Assembly: GCA_002414505.1 (NCBI GenBank)
Contig: DHZF01000084.1
Location: 1-15,036 of the forward strand
Length of the DNA stretch: 15,036 nt
Direction of reading: 5' to 3'
Source: Hyphomonas sp. UBA5111
GTDB taxonomy: Bacteria; Pseudomonadota; Alphaproteobacteria; Caulobacterales; Hyphomonadaceae
A model generated the notes under the pieces. That model saw nothing but the letters and a program-made list of their open reading frames with translations, searched no databases and was not told the DNA's origin. Positions 8,058-15,034 of this stretch are shown here, piece after piece (position 1 is the first letter of the stretch; each line of letters opens with the position of its first letter). The translations under genes were made by a program, and so were the position numbers.

Positions 8058-9089
8058 TCAGCGATTGAGCTTGTTCAGCAACAGGGCGCGCAACCGGCGT
8101 GCCTTCAATTCGTCGAGCGGGCCAAGATTGCCTTGCGCGCCTTCCGGCAAATGGGCGGCGGGCTGGTCTGCGGGCCCGAAAATGTAATAGTCGAACAAGG
8201 CCTTCCAGGCCTGTTTCTCCGGCTCCGGACGATCCCGCAGGCTGAGGATAGCATGCAGCAAAGTATTCTGCGGCGTATCCATGAAGGCCGGGGACGTGTT
8301 CCACCAGTAATTTATCATGGCAGTGAAGTCGCCGATGCCTTCGACATTGTGCCACCAGAGCGCCGGATAGAAGAGCACGTCGCCCGGCTCCAGCTCGGCC
8401 ACTTCCCCGGCAGCCATGGCCTCGGCAAAGCGCGGATAGCGTTCAAGGTCAGGATCACGGAAATCCACCATGCTGACGACCTGCCCGCCTGGCGTCGGCT
8501 CCAGCGGACCCGGATAGAGATTGGCCACCTGTTCCGGCGGGAACAGGGTGAAGCGCCGCTTGCCCACCATGCAGCATGCGAGGTTGTTGGACATGTCATA
8601 ATGGGCTGATGCGATCGTCCGATTGCCCATCCAGATGCTGACGAGGGGCTTGTGCGCGTCAAACATGGGGTCGTTCAGCACAAGGTCGTTTTCGCCGCGC
8701 ATGCCCGGAAAGAATGTATCGAGGTCAGTGGAGCCAATATAATAGGAAGACCCGTCTGACGTCGTCATGGTTTCCCGGATCTTCGCGAAGAAGTCTGTCA
8801 GCTGAACACGGGCGCGCTCGAAATTGAAGCCATCGACCTGGTCTGTATAGAAATAGCGCCCACCCTCTTCCGGGGCGCAGCTATAGCCGACCACCGGACG
8901 CCCTTCATGGAAGGAGGCGATATAGTCCATGGCCGCGTCCGGGGATTCCAGCCCGAACTGGACGAGCGGCCAGTGCCGCGCCACGCCCTTGAAAATCACC
9001 GGCTGCTGGTTCTGCATCAGCTCAGCATAGGGAATGGCGTCTGGCGCGACACCTTCTATCATCCGGGTCCTGCGTTCAATGGCCAGCAT
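8058..9089 (-). CDS. Cupin_8/JmjC-type Fe(II) oxygenase-like protein
   Basis: This 343-residue cytosolic protein resembles the cupin-like (JmjC/FIH/PASS1-type) 2-oxoglutarate dioxygenases. The metal triad is visible: His163 and Asp165 in SAHYDMSNN and His247 in WWHNVE, with the usual VGKRRFTLFPPEQ between them (Lys177 could help bind the co-substrate) and ELEPGDVLFYP before the distal His. The family hydroxylates protein or small-molecule side chains. The substrate here is unknown, but genes of this type repeatedly sit beside SapC and halogenase genes, implying a shared substrate. AGGAGG lies 12 nt before the ATG, within the 24-nt gap after sapC; the halogenase follows after 27 nt. Fold confidence is high, function low. 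Confidence 0.85.
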   Translation of the reverse strand: MLAIERRTRMIEGVAPDAIPYAELMQNQQPVIFKGVARHWPLVQFGLESPDAAMDYIASFHEGRPVVGYSCAPEEGGRYFYTDQVDGFNFERARVQLTDFFAKIRETMTTSDGSSYYIGSTDLDTFFPGMRGENDLVLNDPMFDAHKPLVSIWMGNRTIASAHYDMSNNLACCMVGKRRFTLFPPEQVANLYPGPLEPTPGGQVVSMVDFRDPDLERYPRFAEAMAAGEVAELEPGDVLFYPALWWHNVEGIGDFTAMINYWWNTSPAFMDTPQNTLLHAILSLRDRPEPEKQAWKALFDYYIFGPADQPAAHLPEGAQGNLGPLDELKARRLRALLLNKLNR

Positions 9090-9113
9090 GGCTGGTTCCT
9101 GCCTCCTGACGGA

Positions 9114-9845
9114 TCAGCCGCCTGCTGCCCGCTTCGCGTTTTTCATGTTGATCAGCCGGTTCACATTGCCGAGCGATGCCAGCACAAGATAGGCCGCACG
9201 CAGGAAACCGCCACGATGCAGCTGTTGCAGCGCCTCCCCTTCCAGCGAAGCCAGCTTGTCTTCGTTCAGCGTGAACAGGTCCGGCACCTTGTATTCGGTA
9301 TGGTCGTCCAGCTTGAGGTCGAGCGAGACGGGCTCGATCAGGCCCGCCTGCTCGAAGGCGGCAAACATCGGCGCCGTCATGTCCGCGCCGACCGTGATCA
9401 CACGCAAGACCTGACTGATATGCTGCAGATAGGGCGCGTTGCCGCCATGCGCGAGGAAGAGCGGTTCGCCTTCAGTCTGGCTGATGCGGGGATTGTCGAG
9501 ATCGACATGGATCACCGGCTCGCGGCGGATCTCGCCGCCGACATCCTGATTCTGGAAACCGATCATGAATGGGCCGCGCTGGAGGATGGCTGGCACGTAG
9601 CGGGCCTGCCACCGGTCGCCGTCGAGGAACAGATTCTCGCCCTTGTCGAGACCGAGCAGGACCACGCAATAAAATGTGCCGTCAGCATCCTTGCGGAAGA
9701 AGATCGGGTATTCCCGTTGCAGTTCGGAGAATTCGGTCGGGTAGACGGCCGCCTGGTTCACGCTGTCGCCATAGGCCGCGCCGAAGCGGGTGATCACCTT
9801 CAGATTTGGATGATCGATATTGTTGAGAAGTGCCATCTTGGTCAT
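9114..9845 (-). CDS. SapC family protein
   Basis: This 243-residue protein has the hallmarks of the SapC family (named after a Campylobacter S-layer-associated protein): an N-terminal region with AVYPTEFSELQREYPIFF (about 33-50), a central FMIGFQNQD segment, and NPRISQTEGEPLF (about 117-129). There is no signal peptide or membrane span, so a cytosolic location is likely. No catalytic motif is evident and its biochemical role is unknown. In proteobacteria with many TonB receptors it is commonly found with cupin_8 and halogenase genes, as here. AAGGGC lies 6 nt upstream of the ATG at 9845. It is the first gene of the three-gene operon and follows the receptor terminator, so it probably has its own promoter in 9846-9950. 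Confidence 0.87.
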   Translation of the reverse strand: MTKMALLNNIDHPNLKVITRFGAAYGDSVNQAAVYPTEFSELQREYPIFFRKDADGTFYCVVLLGLDKGENLFLDGDRWQARYVPAILQRGPFMIGFQNQDVGGEIRREPVIHVDLDNPRISQTEGEPLFLAHGGNAPYLQHISQVLRVITVGADMTAPMFAAFEQAGLIEPVSLDLKLDDHTEYKVPDLFTLNEDKLASLEGEALQQLHRGGFLRAAYLVLASLGNVNRLINMKNAKRAAGG

Positions 9846-9877
9846 GGGGCGCCCTTCGGTGCTGCCTGCGCGATCTC

Positions 9878-9895
9878 TACCGGATGCGTACCGGA
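9878..9895. repeat. Direct repeat TACCGGA, 11-bp period
   Basis: TACCGGA occurs at 9878-9884 and again at 9889-9895, one helical turn apart, 33-68 bp upstream of the sapC start. This geometry suits a regulator binding one face of the helix. The repeat is short and could be chance. Confidence 0.25.
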
Positions 9896-9930
9896 GTCGC
9901 GCGCGTTTCCATCATGATGAAACAATCCCC

Positions 9931-9951
9931 TGCCCCGTACAAGCGGGGGCA
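9931..9951 (-). repeat. Second hairpin after the receptor terminator
   Basis: TGCCCCG and CGGGG(G)CA form a 7-bp stem with one bulged G and a 6-nt loop, directly beyond the U-tract of the intrinsic terminator on the minus strand. It is not itself followed by U residues. It may be a backup termination or 3'-end-protecting structure, or part of the sapC leader. Confidence 0.3.
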
Positions 9952-9979
9952 AAAAAGGCCGCTGCAAGCAGCGGCCTTT
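9951..9979 (-). terminator. Intrinsic terminator of the TonB receptor gene
   Basis: On the minus strand, AAAGGCCGCTG (9979-9969), a 4-nt loop and CAGCGGCCTTT (9964-9954) form a perfect 11-bp GC-rich stem, and the transcript ends in six U residues (9956-9951). It lies 37 bp downstream of the receptor stop. This classic Rho-independent terminator separates the receptor transcript from the sapC operon that follows in the same direction. Confidence 0.9.
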
Positions 9980-10016
9980 CCTGAAATGCTTCACGTCTCA
10001 GTCCAGTCGTCTCCGA

Positions 10017-13000
10017 CTAGAACTTGTAGCGCACGCCGATCTGGTAGCGTGGTGCCAGCTCGTAGACATAGTACACCTGCTCCGGCACGCGGTGGTAGAT
10101 GCGCTGGTCTTCACCGGTCAGGTTGATGCCTTCGAAGGAGACAGCGATCTGCTCGTTGATGTCGTAGCTGACATTCAGATCGTACTGACCGAAATCTTCG
10201 ACATAGGTCCCGGACCGGTCACCCCCCTGGTTGGTGGCGAGCAGGAATGTGTCGCGCCAGTTATAAGCCAGACGGGCGGAGAAGCCGTACTTCTCATAGA
10301 TCGCCGTCAGGTTGGCCGTGTCGGACAGGCCGAGCAGGGCGAACTGGTTCTCATCAATGCTTGCAGCCGGATCCAGCTCAACATCGCCGTTGACCAGCGT
10401 GTAGTTGGCCTGGAAGCCAAAGCCGGTCTCGCCAAAGAAGTGCTGCCAGGCGAACTCCATACCGTCGATATTACCTTCGCGGTTGTTGACCGGCTGGTTG
10501 ACGGCAAACACTGCCAGTGGATCGCTGCCGTCGGAAGCGACGTCGTACTGACCAAGGATCAGGTCGACATAGCTCTGTGGCAGGGCGCCGCCGACGAGTT
10601 GAGACTCGAACTCGGCACGCGCCGCTGCCGTATTACCGCCATTGGCTTCGATGAGGGCTGCGAGCGTGAAGAGGTTGGCTTCGGACTGGTCAACACCAAG
10701 GTCGTTGATGATGTCCAGAGCGTCCCCGGAACGCGAACCAGCCTCGCCGGAAGCCGGATCACGCAAGCCGAACAGATTGCGCTCAACGACACCGTTACCG
10801 ATGAAGTTCTTCACCTTCTTGTCGAAGTAACCTGCCGACACATAGCTCGTATCGCCATAATACCATTCGAGGGACACGTCGAAGTTGGTGGATTTGAGCG
10901 GCAGCAGACCCGGGTTCTGAGAGTCGCCGGTCAGCGAGCCACCAAAGGCCGTCGGACGGTTTGGTGCGCTGGCAGTCGTCGACGCGAACAGGCTGCTGTA
11001 GCCGGCCCGACCGATCGTCTTGCTGAACGAAGCGCGCGCAACAAGGTTGTCCGTCAGGTCAACCTGGAAGTCGACGTTCGGCAACACTTCTTCATAGGAG
11101 CCCTTGCCCGACAGGTCCTGCTTGTCACCCGACTGAACGATAAGGAAGTCGTTGTCTGATTGCCACAACATACCCGATGGGATCGACTGCAGGGTCGTCG
11201 AGACAACATTCGTGTCTTCGTAGCGGACACCAATGTTGGTGCGCGTCGGAAGACCCATGAAGTCTCGCTCAATATTGAACTGGGCGTAGAAGGACAAAAT
11301 CTCTTCCTGCACCGTGTCATCCGTCTCGGAGATGTTCACATCATTGCCAGCATATGCCGCTTCAAGGATGGGAAAGAGCTGAGCCGCATCAACGCGGAAG
11401 GCCGTATCGGCCTGGCCCACAGCCACATCATCAAACAGGCAGGACAGGCAGTAGGACTGCATCATGCCCGGCGCATATTGTTCGATATCACCCGGGTTTG
11501 AGATACCCCAGGAACCAAGGTCCTGTTGTGTCGTGCGGGTCGAGCGGTCCATTTCCGAGTCGCGATAGTTACTACCGACGGTCAGGTTGGTGCGATCATC
11601 GAAGTCCCAGACGAAGCGAAGGTCGAATTCATCAACCTGGTGCTCCATGTTGGAAGAGTTCGAGCGCTGCACCTGGCTGCCGAGATCGCCAGCATCCAAT
11701 ACGCCATTACCATTTCCGCGAACGGAATCGTCGATGGTGTAGGACTGGATCGGCGTGCCTCCGCGGAAATCCACGGAGTGCTGGAGGATGACCGGCGCGC
11801 CCATCGACACAAAGGTCGCCGTGTGGCCCAGCGGGTTGTTACCGCCGGATTCCGACTTGGAGCTGTGCGCATCGAAGATGACCGTTCCGCGCTCGGAGAA
11901 TTCCCATTCCGCGTTGAAGCCGAGCGAGTTCAGCTCGTCTTTCGTGGCGCGGTTGGTCTGCTCGAAGCCGATATCTTTCGAGCCATTATTGTTTTCCTGC
12001 ATGAACACGGCCGTGGCGACCGGGCCATCATTGTCGAAGATGATCTGGTCGAGCGGCGTGGCAAACCAGTTGGTCTGCTCGTAGCGCAGTTCGTCCGACT
12101 CCGTTTGGGCGTAGGTATAGTCACCGGTGAGGGTGAGGTTGTCCATCGGACGGAACTGGAGAACCAGCTGACCGTTCAGGCGCTCACGGGAAATGTCGGA
12201 GAAGTCGTAACGGCTATCCTGAGGGATGGCGTAGAGTTGGCCGGCAGCCGGCGGGTTGGTGATCTGTGTCGAGCCGTCACCGCGTGTGTAGCTGCCATCG
12301 ATTGTGCCGTCTGCGGATTCGCGGACGATCCAGTCATTGATCTGCTGGGATGGCGCGCCGGAGTCACGCTTGGAGTAGGACCCGAAGATGCCGATGCCGA
12401 AGCGGTCGGATGGGTCGGTCCAGCTTGCGAGACCGGACAGTTCCGGCGTGAAGTCGTCGCCGGCTTCCACGCTCGTATCGTTGATGGCCTTGGCCGAGAA
12501 AGACGCGTTGAGGCCCGGATCGTCAAAGGGCGTGCGCGTCTTGATGTTGACCGTTGCGCCGATGCCGCCCGATGGCAGGATAGCCTGGCCGGTCTTGTAG
12601 ACTTCCAGACCGTTGACGCCTTCAGAGGCGAGGTTCGAGAAGTCGAATGCGCGGTCGCCGCCAGCACCATAATTGCCTCGGGCACCGATGGCGCGAACCT
12701 TGGCGGTCGGCATCGTGCGGCCGTTCAGCGTGACCAGGTTGAAGCCCGGTCCGAAACCGCGAACGGTGATCTCGGAGCCTTCGCCGTTGACCCGGTTGAT
12801 GGACACACCCGTGATGCGCTGAAGCGATTCAGCGAGGTTCGTGTCCGGGAATTTACCGATATCTTCGGCCGAAATGGCGTCAACAACGCCGTTGGAGTCG
12901 CGCTTGATATCCATGGCGCGCTCGAGCGATCCGCGAATGCCCTGCACGACCACAGTTTCCTGCGTCAATGTTTCGTCATTCGCGTCTTGCGCCTGCGCTG

Positions 13001-13109
13001 CCAATGGCAGGGCTGACAGCAGAGACACCGCGGACGCACTGCACAGCAGCGTTCCCCATTTTACTTTCCGTGCGGAAACCGCACGGACCTTGTCCGTGGA
13101 AACAGTCAT
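10017..13109 (-). CDS. TonB-dependent receptor (Xanthomonas/Caulobacter type)
   Basis: This 1030-residue outer-membrane receptor has a signal peptide (basic n-region to Lys17, hydrophobic core, AAQAQ cleavage near residue 40-41), a TonB-box-like ETVVV at 51-55, a plug domain with KFPDTNLAESLQRITGVSI (86-104) and VRGFGPGFNLVTLNGR (116-131), and a long beta-barrel ending in YKF with the terminal Phe needed for BAM insertion. The plug signature is that of the TonB-Xanth-Caul group, whose studied members import saccharides and other scarce nutrients with TonB/ExbBD energy. The ligand cannot be read. A CxxC (Cys554, Cys557) lies in a probable surface loop. The ATG at 13109 was chosen over an in-frame start 84 bp upstream because GGGAGG lies 6 nt before it. 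It is followed by a terminator and divergent from the amidohydrolase. Confidence 0.93.
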   Translation of the reverse strand: MTVSTDKVRAVSARKVKWGTLLCSASAVSLLSALPLAAQAQDANDETLTQETVVVQGIRGSLERAMDIKRDSNGVVDAISAEDIGKFPDTNLAESLQRITGVSINRVNGEGSEITVRGFGPGFNLVTLNGRTMPTAKVRAIGARGNYGAGGDRAFDFSNLASEGVNGLEVYKTGQAILPSGGIGATVNIKTRTPFDDPGLNASFSAKAINDTSVEAGDDFTPELSGLASWTDPSDRFGIGIFGSYSKRDSGAPSQQINDWIVRESADGTIDGSYTRGDGSTQITNPPAAGQLYAIPQDSRYDFSDISRERLNGQLVLQFRPMDNLTLTGDYTYAQTESDELRYEQTNWFATPLDQIIFDNDGPVATAVFMQENNNGSKDIGFEQTNRATKDELNSLGFNAEWEFSERGTVIFDAHSSKSESGGNNPLGHTATFVSMGAPVILQHSVDFRGGTPIQSYTIDDSVRGNGNGVLDAGDLGSQVQRSNSSNMEHQVDEFDLRFVWDFDDRTNLTVGSNYRDSEMDRSTRTTQQDLGSWGISNPGDIEQYAPGMMQSYCLSCLFDDVAVGQADTAFRVDAAQLFPILEAAYAGNDVNISETDDTVQEEILSFYAQFNIERDFMGLPTRTNIGVRYEDTNVVSTTLQSIPSGMLWQSDNDFLIVQSGDKQDLSGKGSYEEVLPNVDFQVDLTDNLVARASFSKTIGRAGYSSLFASTTASAPNRPTAFGGSLTGDSQNPGLLPLKSTNFDVSLEWYYGDTSYVSAGYFDKKVKNFIGNGVVERNLFGLRDPASGEAGSRSGDALDIINDLGVDQSEANLFTLAALIEANGGNTAAARAEFESQLVGGALPQSYVDLILGQYDVASDGSDPLAVFAVNQPVNNREGNIDGMEFAWQHFFGETGFGFQANYTLVNGDVELDPAASIDENQFALLGLSDTANLTAIYEKYGFSARLAYNWRDTFLLATNQGGDRSGTYVEDFGQYDLNVSYDINEQIAVSFEGINLTGEDQRIYHRVPEQVYYVYELAPRYQIGVRYKF
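13067..13087 (-). repeat. 9-bp hairpin just inside the receptor coding region
   Basis: TCCGTGCGG and CCGCACGGA flank a 3-nt loop at codons 8-15 of the receptor mRNA, 22-42 nt downstream of the ATG. Such a stable GC stem near a start codon may affect translation initiation. The inner TTTCCGCACGGAAA is also a DNA palindrome. Confidence 0.4.
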
Positions 13110-13115
13110 TACAAT

Positions 13116-13121
13116 CCTCCC
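13116..13121 (-). promoter_or_regulatory. Ribosome binding site deciding the receptor start
   Basis: GGGAGG on the minus strand, 6 nt before the ATG at 13109. It places the signal peptide at the N-terminus and excludes the 28-residue upstream extension. Confidence 0.85.
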
Positions 13122-13288
13122 TGAGACAGGCCACTCACGATAGATGGTGCCGGTCTTCAATGCTTGTCTCGGCCAGGTGGATCGCCCCTGCAATCTACCT
13201 ACCCGAACGGCAATCCATCACCAAATGTTTGCGCTATCAAGTCTTACATGACGAAAATTTTGGTTTCGCACCGGCTGAGCCGGGCGCA

Positions 13289-13304
13289 ATGAAACCGATT
13301 TCAT
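13289..13304. promoter_or_regulatory. LacI-family-like operator palindrome
   Basis: ATGAAACCGATTTCAT is a 16-bp palindrome with a central CG and only one mismatched base pair. The TGAAACCG/CGGTTTCA type of dyad with a central CG step is characteristic of LacI/GalR-family operators, which often control TonB-receptor genes in alphaproteobacteria. It lies 180 bp upstream of the receptor ATG and 327 bp upstream of the amidohydrolase start. No LacI-family gene is in the window, so the regulator is inferred. Confidence 0.5.
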
Positions 13305-13410
13305 AGTTGTTGCAAGAATTTTCGGCCCGTATCTATTGATACTTTTACGATCCGCTGGCGCATTGAGCGATCGCATTAGAAAATTTTTCAGAGACCGTTT
13401 TTTTTGGATT

Positions 13411-13563
13411 TGTGACAAGGTTGGCAAAAAGGCCACACTTCCAACCTTCACACCTCGCGCCGAATCCCCAAGCACAAAGCCTCCACCCCCCTTGGCATCG
13501 GGTGTTTTTGCCAGTCCTGCGAGCAAGCCCCCCCTTCTCTGGCAAAGATATTGTGCAGGCTGG
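13411..13563 (+). other. Candidate structured 5' leader with competing stems
   Basis: As plus-strand RNA: (1) 13411-13424 TGTG(AC)AAGGTTGG pairs with 13441-13452 CCAACCTTCACA, 12 bp with a 2-nt bulge and a 16-nt loop; (2) 13422-13430 TGGCAAAAA can pair with 13505-13513 TTTTTGCCA; (3) 13507-13514 TTTGCCAG can instead pair with 13539-13546 CTGGCAAA; (4) 13511-13520 CCAGTCCTGC can pair with 13555-13563 GCAGGCTGG with one bulged T. Pairings 1/2 and 2/3/4 exclude each other, as in a riboswitch or attenuator. No known riboswitch class is recognised, and no clear terminator U-tract follows. It assumes transcription starts upstream of 13411. Confidence 0.35.
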
Positions 13564-13630
13564 ATCAAGACGGCCTCCCCCCGCATCGCCACACTCATGG
13601 GGACCTCGCGGTACAGCCAGATGGGATGAG

Positions 13631-15034
13631 ATGCATATGGACCACCCTGCCCCCGTTGATCTGCTCATCCGGAATGCCTGGATCGTCACAATGGATGCGG
13701 AGCGACGGATCTATCGCGACGGTGCAATCGCCCTGTGCGGAAACCGCATTCACAGCATTGGCCAGGACAGCGAGGTCTCGAAAGCTGTCAGCCCCCGCGA
13801 AACGCTGGACGGCAATGGCTTCGTCATCACGCCCGGATTCGTCAATTGCCATGTTCATCTTACCGGCGAACCGCTGACCCGCGGCATAGTCCCGGACAAT
13901 ACGGACTGGCAGGCAAACGTCTTCGGCTGGCTGATCCCGATGTACATGACCCAGACACCGGCCGATGAACGCCTGTCGGCCCAGTTCGCCGCGCTCGAAA
14001 TGCTCCGCACCGGCACGACGAGCTTCATTGAAGCGGGCACGATCCTGGACCTTGATGCCGTGGCGGACGGCCTTGCTGAAATCGGTATTCGCGGAAAGAT
14101 CGGCCAATGGCTGCAGGACCGGGCCTTCGCGCCGGACGATGACCAGACGGCGCTGACCGATTCAGCGCTGTCCCGCATGGAAGCCCAATCAAACGCCTAC
14201 CCGCAGACCGAAGACGCGCTCATCTCGGCCTGGCCGCTTCTGGTGGGTCACAACACGGCCACGGATGATTTATGGCGCGGCGCGACGGACCTCGCGCGCT
14301 CGAAAGGTCTGGGCGTCAGCGCACATATGAGCGCGGACCCTGCCGACCCTGACTATTATCTCGCGACCTCCGGCAAACGCGCCATCGCCCATCTCGCAGA
14401 CATTGGCGCGCTGGGCCCGCATTTGTCCCTGACCCATGCAGTGCATCTCGACCAGGCCGAAGTTGACCTGCTCGCCTCCAGCGGCACCCATGTCACGCAT
14501 TGTCCGATGACCGCCATGAAGGGTGGGTACGGGGCGAGCTCTGCCGGCCTGTTCCCGGAAATGGCCGCTGCGGGCGTGAACATCCAGCTTGGCACGGATG
14601 GTAACAATAATGGCAATACCAGCGACATCATGCGCGCCATGTTCGCCATGGCAGGCCTGTTCAAGGATGCGCGCCGCGACGCAAACCTGTTCTCGGCCTA
14701 TAGCGTGCTGGAAGCGGCCACGCTCAATGGTGCAAAGGGCGCGCAGATGGCCGACCAGATCGGATCGCTGGAACCGGGCAAGAAGGCCGATTTCGTGCTG
14801 CATGATCGCAATCGGCCGGAATGGGTGCCCCTCTTCAACCCGGTCAACCAGCTTGTCTATTCCGCCGATGGCCGGGGCGTTCACAGTGTCTGGGTCGATG
14901 GACGGCGCGTGGTCGAGAACTACCGCTCCACGCTGATCGATGAAGACCGCTTGCTCGCCGATGTCCAGGCCGCCGGAATGGCGCTGGTCTCACGCGAAGG
15001 CCGCAGCGTGCCGTCAGAATGGCCGGTCCTCTGA
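13631..15034 (+). CDS. TRZ/ATZ-type amidohydrolase (aminohydrolase/deaminase-like)
   Basis: This 467-residue cytosolic amidohydrolase has the metal site of the chlorohydrolase/deaminase branch: HVH at 74-76 after TPGFVNC, His232, His269 in LTHAVHL, HCPMTAMK at 290-297, and Asp323 in LGTDG. The C-terminal LEPGKKADFVLHD (380-392) closes the composite beta-sandwich domain. Relatives (guanine, SAH/MTA and 8-oxoguanine deaminases, s-triazine hydrolases) hydrolyse C-N or C-Cl bonds on nitrogen heterocycles. The usual HxxE is HMSA here (Ala235), so the catalytic Glu is missing or relocated and the reaction is uncertain. The ATG at 13631 was chosen; the ATG at 13637 is equally good, with only a weak GGGATGAG upstream. 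The frame is open further upstream but leaves the recognisable domain. It is divergent from the receptor and complete, ending 2 bp before the window edge. Confidence 0.85.
   Translation: MHMDHPAPVDLLIRNAWIVTMDAERRIYRDGAIALCGNRIHSIGQDSEVSKAVSPRETLDGNGFVITPGFVNCHVHLTGEPLTRGIVPDNTDWQANVFGWLIPMYMTQTPADERLSAQFAALEMLRTGTTSFIEAGTILDLDAVADGLAEIGIRGKIGQWLQDRAFAPDDDQTALTDSALSRMEAQSNAYPQTEDALISAWPLLVGHNTATDDLWRGATDLARSKGLGVSAHMSADPADPDYYLATSGKRAIAHLADIGALGPHLSLTHAVHLDQAEVDLLASSGTHVTHCPMTAMKGGYGASSAGLFPEMAAAGVNIQLGTDGNNNGNTSDIMRAMFAMAGLFKDARRDANLFSAYSVLEAATLNGAKGAQMADQIGSLEPGKKADFVLHDRNRPEWVPLFNPVNQLVYSADGRGVHSVWVDGRRVVENYRSTLIDEDRLLADVQAAGMALVSREGRSVPSEWPVL

Larger units (their letters stand above)
13110..13630. 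promoter_or_regulatory. 521-bp divergent control region
   Basis: This gap separates the receptor (-) from the amidohydrolase (+). I see no convincing gene in it. It is more A/T-rich in the centre and holds several dyads: CGAAA/TTTCG (13252-13268), CCGGCTGAGCCGG (13271-13283), the operator-like palindrome (13289-13304), GTATC-TATT-GATAC (13329-13342), and the competing stems at 13411-13563. No strong sigma-70 promoter is clear. TTGTTG (13307-13312) with TATCTA 17 nt on is a weak plus-strand candidate. Confidence 0.55.

Noticed and set aside
6873..8609. A 578-codon open frame on the + strand opposite the halogenase and oxygenase genes
   Set aside because: It is antisense to two genes with clear family motifs; its own translation shows no recognisable domain, and long antisense frames are common in GC-rich DNA.
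11526..13016. A 496-codon open frame on the + strand opposite the TonB receptor
   Set aside because: It lies wholly within the well-supported receptor gene and has no recognisable motif.
13110..13193. A 28-residue N-terminal extension of the TonB receptor
   Set aside because: It would bury the signal peptide inside the protein, and the internal ATG at 13109 has an excellent Shine-Dalgarno.
13366..13373. GCGATCGC octamer in the divergent region
   Set aside because: A single 8-bp palindrome in GC-rich DNA is readily explained by chance.
13412..13630. A 73-residue N-terminal extension of the amidohydrolase
   Set aside because: The extension is Pro/Arg/His-rich, unlike the family, and overlaps the structured leader; typical family N-termini begin a few residues before the LLIRNAWIVT strand.
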